Positions 56,153-64,000 of a stretch of 64,000 bases of DNA are shown piece by piece; the stretch's first letter is position 1; each line of letters begins with the position of its first letter. Source of the stretch: Betaproteobacteria bacterium HGW-Betaproteobacteria-9. GTDB lineage: Bacteria > Pseudomonadota > Gammaproteobacteria > Burkholderiales > Burkholderiaceae_C. The notes under the pieces are model-generated. The model did no database searches. It saw only the letters and a program-made list of their open reading frames with translations, and had not been told where the DNA came from. The translations under genes and the position numbers were made by a program. Location of the stretch: assembly GCA_002842215.1 (NCBI GenBank), contig PHCC01000025.1, forward strand, positions 1 to 64,000, written 5' to 3'.

Positions 56153-56593
56153 TTATCGGCAGACGTTGACCAGATCGCCGCGCAGAACCACCACCTGATC
56201 GCGCGCCTGCGGACCGTAGCGCGTGCCCAGGCTGCCACCGGCCGCAGCGGTGCTGGAGCCGACTTCCTGGACACAGGTCTTTTGCAGGCCTTCGGTCTGG
56301 ACCGTGGTCACCACGTCGCTGTCGGTGTAGATGGAGCCATCTTCCGCGGTCGCAGAATAGGCCTTGGCCACGTAGCGGTTGATGCGCGCACGCATCCAGG
56401 CCGGAATGTCGGTGGGGCCGTCCATGCCGGCTGACTGCTGGCGTGGCGCGCCGGGCATGGCCACGTACTTGACGGGGCCGTTCAGTTGAATCGTGTCTTC
56501 ACCCGGAGCGCTGTGCGCGATCTGGGCGGAGAGCAGGTTGACCATGGTGATGGCCAGAAGCCATTTCCCCATTCGCATCGAAACGCTTTTCAT
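56153..56593 (-). CDS. Small secreted protein of the CsgG-like cluster
   Basis: A 146-residue protein with signal peptide (MRMGKWLLAITMVNLLSAQIAHS, cleavage near AHS-APG). The mature part has two Cys (KTCVQEV and the penultimate residue, VNVCR), probably a disulfide. No family recognised. It lies between the fibre-like protein and the CsgG-like gene, where curli operons have the small periplasmic factors CsgE and CsgF and the Caulobacter hfa operon has its own small proteins; a similar adaptor role is inference. Confidence 0.75.
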   Translation of the reverse strand: MKSVSMRMGKWLLAITMVNLLSAQIAHSAPGEDTIQLNGPVKYVAMPGAPRQQSAGMDGPTDIPAWMRARINRYVAKAYSATAEDGSIYTDSDVVTTVQTEGLQKTCVQEVGSSTAAAGGSLGTRYGPQARDQVVVLRGDLVNVCR

Positions 56594-56672
56594 TGTTGTC
56601 CTCCTGAAGTCATGGAATCAGAAGACAGCGCCCCCCGCACAGAGGCAGGGGGCGTTGGAGCAGGGGGGACGT

Positions 56673-57176
56673 TCAGTGGCCGGGGCCGCCGTGGCTTGCG
56701 GCCGTCGGCTTGCAAGCCACGCAGCCGTTGTTGCTGGCGATGTTCTGGATCGCCTTCGTACCTTCCGTCGCGACGTTGACGACGCCGGAACGGTTCAGTG
56801 CGGTGATCTGCCACGACTTGCCATCAATGGTCACGTTGCCAATGTTGGACGAGACGTTCTGGCTGGCGTAGGCCTCGTCACCCAGGGCAAGGTTGGCCAC
56901 GACCGAGCCACGGGCTGCGGTCAGCTGCACCGACTCGGCGCCTTTTTCGACCGTCACGTTGCCGGAGTTGCTCGACACGTTTTGCTGTGCATAGGCGTCC
57001 TCGCCGTTGGCCAGGTTCATGAAGAGCGAAGAGGTGGCGGCCACGGCCTGGAACGACTTACCGTCGATGACGATTTCCGGGCATTCCGAGCAAGTGTCCC
57101 CGCCGCCGCCACCGCCGCCGCCTGCGAAGGCAGAAGTGGCAAGGGCTGCGAAAGCGATGATGGCAAGTTTTTTCAT
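56673..57176 (-). CDS. Secreted curlin-like repeat protein, candidate fibre subunit
   Basis: A 167-residue protein with signal peptide (MKKLAIIAFAALATSAFA) followed by eight consecutive Gly. Three imperfect repeats of about 38-40 residues follow: each has (V/I)xIDGKS-like start, an N(L/V)A segment and QN(V/I)(S/A)SNxGN (AYAQQNVSSNSGN, AYASQNVSSNIGN, AIQNIASNNG). The Asn/Gln/Ser ladder and N-x-A spacing resemble curlin (CsgA/CsgB) and HfaA repeats. Two CxxC motifs bracket the repeats (C29SEC32 and C152VAC155). The C-terminus is SHGGPGH. Functional amyloid subunit is inferred from repeats and from the CsgG-like neighbour. Confidence 0.75.
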   Translation of the reverse strand: MKKLAIIAFAALATSAFAGGGGGGGGDTCSECPEIVIDGKSFQAVAATSSLFMNLANGEDAYAQQNVSSNSGNVTVEKGAESVQLTAARGSVVANLALGDEAYASQNVSSNIGNVTIDGKSWQITALNRSGVVNVATEGTKAIQNIASNNGCVACKPTAASHGGPGH

Positions 57177-57671
57177 GATGGTTCCTCAATAAGTGGATTC
57201 ACATTACCCAGGTGGTTCGGAGGATTCCTGGCCACCAGCCTGATCGACTCGGCCGGTTGGGCATGCGGTCCTGGAGGACCTTGATGACCCGTCTGGCGTT
57301 GTCTGGCTCCAGTTTGGGCAGGAGGCGAAGTTGCAACCAGCGTCACAAATGACTACTGCATTTGTCTGGGTGTGTCCACATGCCGGGGACTGTCCAGGCC
57401 CCTTGTCAACGCCCTGAATCCGCGGTTCCTGAGCGTTCCGAAGGGTCTGCACGAGGGCGTGAGAAGTAACTAGTGTCGAAATGAAACAAAAGAAACATTG
57501 CGAAAGTAAGGTGTAAAAATACGTCAGTCTGTATCAAATTCGTCCTTCCAGCGAGGACAAAAGCACACGAAAGCAGTGTCCTTTGGCTTGCTGGTGTCGT
57601 AACCAAAAGATTTTGTAGCGTCCAACACGGCTGATTACCTGGCCAGGCCAGCAGCACCCAAGGGGGCATTC
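57177..57671. other. Divergent regulatory region between the fibre gene and the regulator genes
   Basis: About 500 bases without a supported gene, AT-richer than its surroundings (notably 57470-57540, with AAATGAAACAAAAGAAAC). It must contain the leftward promoter of the curlin-like operon and the rightward promoter of the NarL-type gene. A shared divergent control region suggests the regulators control the fibre operon. Confidence 0.55.
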
Positions 57672-58422
57672 ATGGAGATCTTCAGCACATTCGATCCGAC
57701 GTCGGAGGCTGGTCCGCGACCCGCCTCCCGCGCCGCAGGCAACGCCTTTTCGATGCGCGACAACCCGCCCTCGATCTGGCCGGACTTTCTGGTGGGGCAG
57801 ACGGAACAACCGGCGCGGGTTCTGCTGGTGGACGACGACCCACTGGTGCGATGACCGGATCACCCTGGTTGCCCAGGCGGGCAGTGTGCGCGAGGCGCGC
57901 CGCAAGATCGCCCTGCATGCGTTCGACGTGCTGCTGGTGGACCTCAACCTGGGCGACGGCACGGGGTTCGACCTGATCGAACTCGTCAAACGAAGCCGGC
58001 CGGGAGTCGAGGTGGTGGTGATCTCCGCGATCGAAGACGAACCGCAGGTGTTGCATGCTTTTGAGCTGGGCGCCACGGGCTACCTGATCAAGAACGCCTG
58101 GTTCGGCAATTTCCCGCAGGCGGTGCTGCAGGTGGTCAATGGGGGCGCTTCGATCACACCGAGTCTGGCGCGGCGGCTGTTGCACCGGCTGGACCAGCGC
58201 GATGCCGGGCAAACGGGCCACGTCAACCGCATGAAGCTCTCCAGCCGTGAGCGCGACGTGTTGAAGATGGTGGCCTCGGGCTACACCAGTGCCGAGATCG
58301 GGGGGCGGCTCGGTATCAGCGTGCGTACCGTGAATGCGCATGTGCGCAGCATCTACAGCAAGCTGCAAGTGAAGACCCGTGCGCAGGCCGTCAGCTATGC
58401 CACCGATCGTGGGTTGATATGA
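57672..58422 (+). pseudogene. NarL-type response regulator, first copy, frameshifted
   Basis: Encodes the start of a NarL/LuxR-type response regulator (residues 1-60, ending LLVDDDPLVR then TGA at 57852-57854). It then continues in another frame from 57850: DDRITLVAQAGSVREARRKIALHAFDVLLVDLNLGDGTGFDLIELVKRSRPGVEVVVIS ... LSSRERDVLKMVASGYTSAEIGGRLGISVRTVNAHVRSIYSKLQ. Compared with the family, about 26 bases (helix 1 of the receiver) are missing directly after CTGGTGCG, shifting the frame. A partial protein could start at 57886 and keep the phosphoacceptor Asp and helix-turn-helix. The part from 57751 is nearly identical to the second copy at 58648. Confidence 0.8.
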
Positions 58423-58647
58423 AGCGCAGGTCATACGCCGCGGACCCATGGACCAGAACTGAACCCGGTTGAGGGGGCCAGCACGGGCGACGGAACGGGG
58501 GACAGGCAGCGCCGGACATGGGGCGGTCCTCAAAAAGGATGAAAACCCATGGTCCCGCATTGAGCGTATGCAACTACAAGGCGAAAAATTTCGTTCTAAT
58601 TTGAGTCGGTGAAACCATGCTTGAAACAATCACCGTATGAGGGATGT
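58423..58647. other. Gap between the tandem regulator genes
   Basis: No gene seen. The last 60 bases are AT-rich (GGCGAAAAATTTCGTTCTAA) and probably contain a separate promoter for the second regulator. The rest is GC-rich with no repeat match. Confidence 0.5.
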
Positions 58648-59358
58648 ATGGAAGCAACGACCACAACCGACGCGCCGTCGACGCCATCGGGTGCCAAGCA
58701 CACAGCTTTGTTGAACCGTTCCGGCAGCGCCTTTGCGATGCGCGACAACCCGCCCTCGATCTGGCCGGACTTTCTGGTGGGGCAGACGGAACAACCGGCG
58801 CGGGTTCTGCTGGTGGACGACGACCCACTGGTGCGCCGCAAGATCGCCCTGCATGCGTTCGATGTGCTGCTGGTGGACCTCAACCTGGGGGATGGCACGG
58901 GGTTCGACCTGATCGAACTCGCCAAGCGAAGCCGACCGGGTGCCGAAGTGGTGGTGATCTCCGCCATCGAAGACGAACCGCAGGTGCTGCATGCCTTTGA
59001 GCTGGGCGCCACGGGCTACCTGCTCAAGAACGCCTGGTTTGGCAACTTCCCGCAAGCGGTGCTCCAGGTGGTCAATGGGGGCGCTTCGATCACACCGAGT
59101 CTGGCCCGGCGCCTGTTGCACCGGCTGGACCCTCGCGATGCCGGGCAAACGGCTCACACCAATCGCATGAAGCTCTCCAGCCGCGAGCGCGACGTGTTGA
59201 AGATGGTGGCCTCGGGTTACACCAGTGCCGAGATCGGGGGGCGGCTCGGCATCAGCGTGCGGACCGTGAATGCGCATGTGCGCAACATTTACAGCAAGCT
59301 GCAGGTCAAGACCCGCGCGCAGGCTGTCAGCTACGCCACCGATCGTGGATTGATATGA
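58648..59358 (+). CDS. NarL-type response regulator, second copy, with shortened receiver
   Basis: A 236-residue open frame: receiver (acidic residues at 57-59 in LLVDDDPLVR, phosphoacceptor D77 in FDVLLVDLNLGDG, Lys in YLLKNAWFG) and LuxR-type DNA-binding domain (LSSRERDVLKMVASGYTSAEIGGRLGISVRTVNAHVRNIYSKLQVKTRAQAV). Only about 19 residues separate the acidic pocket from the phosphoacceptor, against about 45 in NarL. An in-frame loss of about 25 codons has removed helix 1, strand 2 and most of helix 2. The fold of the receiver should be compromised. ATG 58648 after GAGGG; GTG 58609 is an alternative. Probably the partner of the kinase that follows. Confidence 0.85.
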   Translation: MEATTTTDAPSTPSGAKHTALLNRSGSAFAMRDNPPSIWPDFLVGQTEQPARVLLVDDDPLVRRKIALHAFDVLLVDLNLGDGTGFDLIELAKRSRPGAEVVVISAIEDEPQVLHAFELGATGYLLKNAWFGNFPQAVLQVVNGGASITPSLARRLLHRLDPRDAGQTAHTNRMKLSSRERDVLKMVASGYTSAEIGGRLGISVRTVNAHVRNIYSKLQVKTRAQAVSYATDRGLI

Positions 59359-59389
59359 GGCGCACTGCACACACCGCCTGCGATGGCCC

Positions 59390-60865
59390 GTGCTGAGCAG
59401 CGTCACGAGCCCGGGGACCCGCATCTGGGCGGCCTCGGTGCTCGCGCTGACGCTGTCGGCCCTCGTGGAGATCGTGGCGCCCCGCTTTCTTGAGGAAGGG
59501 CTGGCGCCGGCCCGGCTGTTGCAACACGCCACCTGGGCGTTGAGCCTGCTGGCGGGGCTGATCGCTGTGGTCGCCACCGTGAAGCTGCCCTACCGCGCAG
59601 AACCCGGCGAGCGCCGACCGCAAGACCTGGCCATGGTGGTCAACGCGCTGATCTGGCTCGTGCTCGCGTTGATCGCTGCCTGGTCGGGTGTGGCCAGCCA
59701 TACCGATGTCACGGGCCTGGCGATCCACATCACCTACCAGCTGGCGGTGGCCGCCGTCGCGTATCTGTTGCTGGTCAGCATCTCGGTGCCGTCGGCGCGG
59801 GCGAGAGCGCTCTGGCTGGCGTACGTCGTCACGGGTCTGGCGCTGCTGGCGTGGAGTTTTGGTGGCCCCGGGGGAAACGATCTCAGCTACCTGGCATGGA
59901 AGGTGTTCAATGTGGTGTTCTTTGCCGGCATGTTCTTCGCGTTGCGCCTGCACCTGCTTCGCAGCGGTGGACTGCATGCCTGGCTGGTGTTCGGGGCCAG
60001 CCTGCTGGCCCTGGGCATCGGGCTGAACGACATGGTCTCTGCTCAGGCGTGGGACCTGGCCGTCACCTGGACGCACTACGTCTTTGCGGGCTACCTGCTG
60101 ATGATGTGGATGCTGATCACTGGGCGTGTGGGTGTCAGGGGAGGCGCTCCGCGATGGGACGAGGCCCTGACCACGGAGGACCGTTTGCGGGACACCGGCG
60201 CAGGCGGCCCGGAGCTCCCTCCAGACCCGGTATCGGATCCCGGACCGACCGACGTGGTGGCGCAAGAGCGCAGCCGCATTGCCCGGGAACTGCACGATGG
60301 CGTGGGTTCCCAGATCGTGAGCCTGCTCTCGGCCCTGGACCGCAGCGTGCCCCTGCAGCGGGAGATGGCGTCGGCCCTGGAGCAATGTCTCGTGGATATC
60401 AAGCTTCTGGTGGACGCGATCGAGGACAGGGGAGAAAGTGTCATTGATTCGCTGGGCCGCCTGCGCTACCGCGTGCAACATGCGCTGGACCAGCTGGGCA
60501 TTCGCATGGTGTGGGCGGTGGATGTAGACGGGCCCTTGGAGCAGGTGTGCCACGAGCGCAGCCGGCAGGTTCTGCGCATCACCCAGGAGTGCCTGGCCAA
60601 CGTCATGCGGCATTCGCAAGCGACCACGGTGTGGGTGAGTTGTCGCTACCTGTCCGAGCCGAACGCCCTGTTTCTCTCGATCCGGGACGATGGACGGGGA
60701 CTGGAACAAGGTCAGAGCGCCGGCGCGGGCAACGGTCTGGCGGGCATGCAGCGCCGGGCATCGGCCATGGGCGCTCGGCTGGACATCGTCGGTGAACCCG
60801 GCCAGGGCACCTGCGTCGAGCTCACGCTGCCCTTGATGCCCATGGCGTCACGTTCAGCCGTCTGA
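59390..60865 (+). CDS. NarX-like sensor histidine kinase with multi-pass membrane sensor
   Basis: A 491-residue kinase. The N-terminal half has about seven to eight hydrophobic segments (for example ASVLALTLSALVEI, WALSLLAGLIAVVATV, ALIWLVLALIAAWSGV, VVFFAGMFFALRLHLL) with no periplasmic domain of note. The C-terminal half has the HisKA_3 motif ERSRIARELHDGVGSQIV with phosphorylated H302, and an ATPase domain (ITQECLANVMRHSQATTVWV, IRDDGRGL, GNGLAGMQRRASAMGARL). Start GTG 59390, 31 bases after the regulator stop. Signal unknown; the membrane-embedded sensor suggests a lipophilic or envelope cue. Confidence 0.9.
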   Translation: MLSSVTSPGTRIWAASVLALTLSALVEIVAPRFLEEGLAPARLLQHATWALSLLAGLIAVVATVKLPYRAEPGERRPQDLAMVVNALIWLVLALIAAWSGVASHTDVTGLAIHITYQLAVAAVAYLLLVSISVPSARARALWLAYVVTGLALLAWSFGGPGGNDLSYLAWKVFNVVFFAGMFFALRLHLLRSGGLHAWLVFGASLLALGIGLNDMVSAQAWDLAVTWTHYVFAGYLLMMWMLITGRVGVRGGAPRWDEALTTEDRLRDTGAGGPELPPDPVSDPGPTDVVAQERSRIARELHDGVGSQIVSLLSALDRSVPLQREMASALEQCLVDIKLLVDAIEDRGESVIDSLGRLRYRVQHALDQLGIRMVWAVDVDGPLEQVCHERSRQVLRITQECLANVMRHSQATTVWVSCRYLSEPNALFLSIRDDGRGLEQGQSAGAGNGLAGMQRRASAMGARLDIVGEPGQGTCVELTLPLMPMASRSAV

Positions 60866-61806
60866 TTCGCCGACTGTGCCCTCCAGGACCGGTTCTTTGC
60901 CGGCCCCGTTGTCGGACCGAATGGGATCTTCGGCATGCGATTCAGGTTTCAGGCCTGAAATAATCTCAATGCCAAAACCATGCAATCAATAGGCCTTTCT
61001 GGCATTGTTGGTATTTGCCATTCCGCAATGGATCGCGCAGGCCTGCTGCATGACCGTATAGCAATGTTGTCGGCGTGGGATATTTCTTAGAATTTAGGTA
61101 TTCATTGGTTGTGCCGGGCCGGTGAAATGGCATTCAATGGACGGCATTTATTACATTCAGAAACATTTGATGCAAAATCACACTACCCAGTTTTCCCGGG
61201 TGTTCCGGGGATCTGAAAAAGCAGATGAACTGTTACAAAAGTTGCTCAGAGGCTTGAATTAAAAGGAAAACAGGTTCATCCACCAGGGAGAAAGTCGGTG
61301 CCGCAACGGCAGGAGGGTGGGCTGCATATTGGGTATTGAAGCCTTGGGGGACCCCTCTCACACTCTGCCCATCGCGGCACATATTGAAACAAGTGTGTGG
61401 ATGCCGTGACCCAAGGCGGGAAGCCAGCAGAACGGCAACAACCGCATCAACCCACTGAGCGTCTGTGGGGATGCGAATGCCGGTCGACGATAGACCGATT
61501 GGACGCTGGCGGAAGCAGCCGGCGAATTCCCCGAGTCCAGCGGATTCGGCTTCCAAGGGGTCTTGATAGCCTACGACGGTCAAACGTTATCTGGCTGATG
61601 ACAACGGCTTCAAAGCCCGTCGAAGAAGACACCCGATAACCGAGCCCATCCGTCATCTGACATGGCGTTCGGATTGGTGGGGAATTCGCCTTTTATTTCG
61701 TAATTAAAACGATCCGGGCCCGAATGGACCACAGGGTCGATAGCTTTCTGTTGCCCATTGTTTTGAATTTTCATATTGGCGTGGCAGGCGCGCAAAGGAG
61801 CTGAAA
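60866..61806. other. Long, partly AT-rich intergenic region upstream of the second peroxidase
   Basis: Over 900 bases with no supported gene. The stretch 60960-61270 is clearly poorer in GC than the rest of the window. A palindrome, TTTCAGGCCTGAAA, lies at 60947-60960 and may end the kinase transcript. The open frame on the minus strand at 61233-61583 has no family resemblance. The last 150 bases should carry the peroxidase promoter. Confidence 0.55.
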
Positions 61807-64000
61807 ATGGCCTCATTCATCATGTCGGATCTGGAATTCATCCTTGAACAGATCCTGATCGCAGAGCGGCACGCAGCCGGTGAAGAACTGGTCACCCTGG
61901 TGCCGAACACCGAGGTGCCATTCGGATTGCGGACCGTTGACGGCTCCGACAACCACCTGATCCCGGACCAAAGCGAATTTGGCGCGGCGGACAACACCTT
62001 TCCGCGCCTGCTGGACCCCGTTTTCATTGACGGGGAAGTCCTGCCTTTTGACCCGGACGGCCCCGGCGGACAAGCGGCCGGCGACCCGACCTCGTACGAG
62101 CAGACCAGTGGCTTTGTGGTGGATTCCGATCCGCGCACGATCAGCAACCTGATTTCCGACCAGACCGCCAACAACCCGGCTGCCTACGCCGCGGCTTACG
62201 ACGCGGGGGTGGATGGCGTCCTGGGCGATAACCCGGACACGCTAGACGTGGATGAGAGCGCTGACGACGTCTTGAAAGAAGGCGTTGAGTTGGTGGACGG
62301 CATGCGCGCCGATGGCACGCCGTTCCAGACCTTCTTCCTGCCGAACACCTCACCCGACGAAGGCCTGTCGGCGCCGTTCAACGCCTGGATGACCTTCTTC
62401 GGCCAGTTCTTCGACCACGGCCTGGACCTGGTGACCAAGGGCGGCAGCGGCACGGTGTTCATCCCGCTGCAACCCGATGACCCGCTGTATGTGGAGGGTG
62501 GCAGCACCAACTTCATGGTGGTGACCCGAGCGACCAACCAGCCCGGCGCAGACGGCGTGCTGGGCACGGCGGATGACATCCATGAGCAGACCAACACCAC
62601 CTCGCCCTTCGTCGACCAAAACCAGACCTACAGCTCGCACCCCTCGCACCAGGTGTTCCTGCGTGCCTACGAGCTCGACGCCAATGGCAAACCGCAGGCC
62701 ACCGGCGGTCTGATCGTCAACCGCGATCTGGGTCCCGATGGCACCTACGGCACAGCCGATGACGTGGTGCTTGGCGGCATGGCGACCTGGGCGGTGGTCA
62801 AGGCGCAGGCGCGCGACATCCTGGGCATCAACCTCACCGATGCCGACGTCTTCAGCGTGCCGCTGCTGGCCACCGACCAATACGGCATGTTCATCCGCGG
62901 TCCCAACGGATTCCCGCAGGTGGTGATGCAGGACGACACCCTGGTCGAAGGCAATCCGGCCGTACCGGTCAGCCTGGCCAACGCGGTGAGCACCGGTCAC
63001 GGTTTCCTGGACGACATCGCCCATGCCGCCAGCCCTCGCGATGCCCAGACAGGCCTGCCGCTGTCGGCCGACTCCGACAGCGCGGTGGGCCTGAGCGAAC
63101 CCGGCACTTACGACAACGAACTGCTCGACGCCCACTTCATCGCGGGCGACGGTCGGGTCAACGAGAACATCGGCCTGACCACCGTGCACCACGTCTTCCA
63201 CTCCGAACACAACCGCCTGGTCGAGCACACCAAGGCGCTGCTACTGGAGTCGGGCGATGTGGCCTTCCTCAACAAGTGGCTGCTCGATCCGGTGGCCTCC
63301 ATCCCCGCCGATCCGTCGACCCTGGTGTGGAACGGCGAACGCCTGTTCCAGGCCGCCAAGCTCGGCACCGAGATGCAATACCAGCACATCGTGTTCGAGG
63401 AATTCGCGCGCACCATTCAGCCCAATGTCGATGCCTTCATCGATTTTCAGGACGACATCGATCCGTCCATCGTCGCCGAGTTCGCGCACACGGTGTACCG
63501 CTTTGGTCACTCGATGTTGACCGAAACCATCGATCGGCTCGATCCCAATTTCGGCTCCACCGAGATCGGTCTGATCCAGGCCTTTCTGAATCCGCTGGAG
63601 TTCGTCGCCAGCGGCGCCACGCCCGATGAAGCGGCCGGCGCCATCGTGCGTGGCCTGACGCGCCAGGTGGGCAACGAGATCGACGAGTTCGTGACCGAAG
63701 CGCTGCGCAACAACCTGCTCGGTCTGCCGCTGGACCTGCCCGCGATCAACATCGCGCGCGGTCGCGACACCGGCATCCCCTCGTTGAATGCGGCGCGCCG
63801 CACCTTCTTCGAAGGCACCGGCGACAACCAGCTGCGGCCTTACGAAAGTTGGGCCGACTTCGTGCAGCACATCAAGCACCCCGAATCGCTGATCAACTTC
63901 ATCGCCGCCTATGGCACGCACACGAGCATCACGCTGGCGACCACGATGGAAGACAAGCGCACCGCGGCCACGCTGCTGGTGCTGGGCGGCGCAGGCGAGC
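61807..64000 (+). CDS. Giant haem peroxidase, second copy (3' end outside the window)
   Basis: Paralogue of the gene at 1-5006. It starts at ATG 61807 after GGAG at 61797-61800; 731 codons are visible with no stop. N-terminus MASFIMSDLEFILEQILIAERHAAGEEL parallels MSFHLNLHDLTRMLADIQIAERHVQSN of the other copy. Active-site residues: D203-H204 in FFGQFFDHGLDL (distal), R450 and E453 in GDGRVNENIGL, and proximal H568 in VYRFGHSML; all are family-conserved, so it should bind haem and be active. It lacks the alanine-rich insertion. RTX repeats, if present, lie beyond the window. Possibly controlled by the upstream two-component genes. Confidence 0.9.
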   Translation, partial: MASFIMSDLEFILEQILIAERHAAGEELVTLVPNTEVPFGLRTVDGSDNHLIPDQSEFGAADNTFPRLLDPVFIDGEVLPFDPDGPGGQAAGDPTSYEQTSGFVVDSDPRTISNLISDQTANNPAAYAAAYDAGVDGVLGDNPDTLDVDESADDVLKEGVELVDGMRADGTPFQTFFLPNTSPDEGLSAPFNAWMTFFGQFFDHGLDLVTKGGSGTVFIPLQPDDPLYVEGGSTNFMVVTRATNQPGADGVLGTADDIHEQTNTTSPFVDQNQTYSSHPSHQVFLRAYELDANGKPQATGGLIVNRDLGPDGTYGTADDVVLGGMATWAVVKAQARDILGINLTDADVFSVPLLATDQYGMFIRGPNGFPQVVMQDDTLVEGNPAVPVSLANAVSTGHGFLDDIAHAASPRDAQTGLPLSADSDSAVGLSEPGTYDNELLDAHFIAGDGRVNENIGLTTVHHVFHSEHNRLVEHTKALLLESGDVAFLNKWLLDPVASIPADPSTLVWNGERLFQAAKLGTEMQYQHIVFEEFARTIQPNVDAFIDFQDDIDPSIVAEFAHTVYRFGHSMLTETIDRLDPNFGSTEIGLIQAFLNPLEFVASGATPDEAAGAIVRGLTRQVGNEIDEFVTEALRNNLLGLPLDLPAINIARGRDTGIPSLNAARRTFFEGTGDNQLRPYESWADFVQHIKHPESLINFIAAYGTHTSITLATTMEDKRTAATLLVLGGAGE

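Noticed and set aside
61233..61583. A 116-codon minus-strand open frame in the long gap
   Set aside because: No ribosome-binding site, no family resemblance and mixed composition; not enough to call a gene.

Overview
The window looks like chromosomal DNA of a high-GC betaproteobacterium of the order Burkholderiales, most likely family Comamonadaceae (Hydrogenophaga/Acidovorax-like). This is inferred from gene content: duplicated Bug/Liv transport, many acyl-CoA genes, a Burkholderiales-type tad locus, and a short GC-rich intergenic repeat (CCCCCGCCGCG..., GGCCCGGCAAAGCCGG) scattered between genes. No rRNA, tRNA, IS element or CRISPR array was seen.

Layout. (1) 1-5006, minus strand: a giant secreted haem peroxidase with RTX calcium-binding repeats, running off the left edge. 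(2) 5.6-9.6 kb: a ParD-like antitoxin gene overlapping map, then a minus-strand group with a membrane hydrolase, slyX, msrB and selO. (3) 9.8-25.1 kb, plus strand: an acyl-CoA synthetase, two Liv-type binding proteins, livHMGF, a FadJ-type protein, a thiolase, a thioesterase, an AtuA-family pair and a Bug receptor. These form an acid uptake and beta-oxidation block, and two of the genes share a palindromic operator-like box. (4) 25.1-30.3 kb: a minus-strand two-component flavin monooxygenase operon (SDR, StyA-like oxygenase, flavin reductase, dienelactone hydrolase fused to an NTF2-like domain) with a divergent AraC regulator. (5) 30.4-39.5 kb: a second acyl-CoA catabolic operon with two acyl-CoA dehydrogenases, three SDRs, a thioesterase, an MDR reductase, a GST and an ElaA-type acetyltransferase. 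(6) 39.9-53.1 kb: a tad/Flp pilus locus with two pilins, prepilin peptidase, cpaB, cpaC, cpaE, cpaF, tadB, tadC, TadE/TadG pseudopilins, a TPR lipoprotein, and an unusual AAA+ ATPase. (7) 53.2-57.2 kb, minus strand: a four-gene cluster that I read as an undescribed curli-like fibre export system. It has a secreted protein with three curlin-like repeats, a small secreted protein, a CsgG-like outer-membrane lipoprotein fused to peptidoglycan-binding and DUF4384-like domains, and a SEL1-repeat protein. (8) 57.7-60.9 kb: two tandem near-identical NarL-type regulators, both damaged by deletions in the receiver domain that begin at the same base, and a NarX-like sensor kinase. (9) 61807-64000: a second giant haem peroxidase, paralogous to the first and running off the right edge.

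Together the right half (Tad pilus, curli-like cluster, sensor system, RTX peroxidase) reads as a surface-attachment region. The left half is fatty/organic acid catabolism. The best candidate for something new is the CsgG-like cluster at 53185-57176 with its neighbouring damaged regulator pair.
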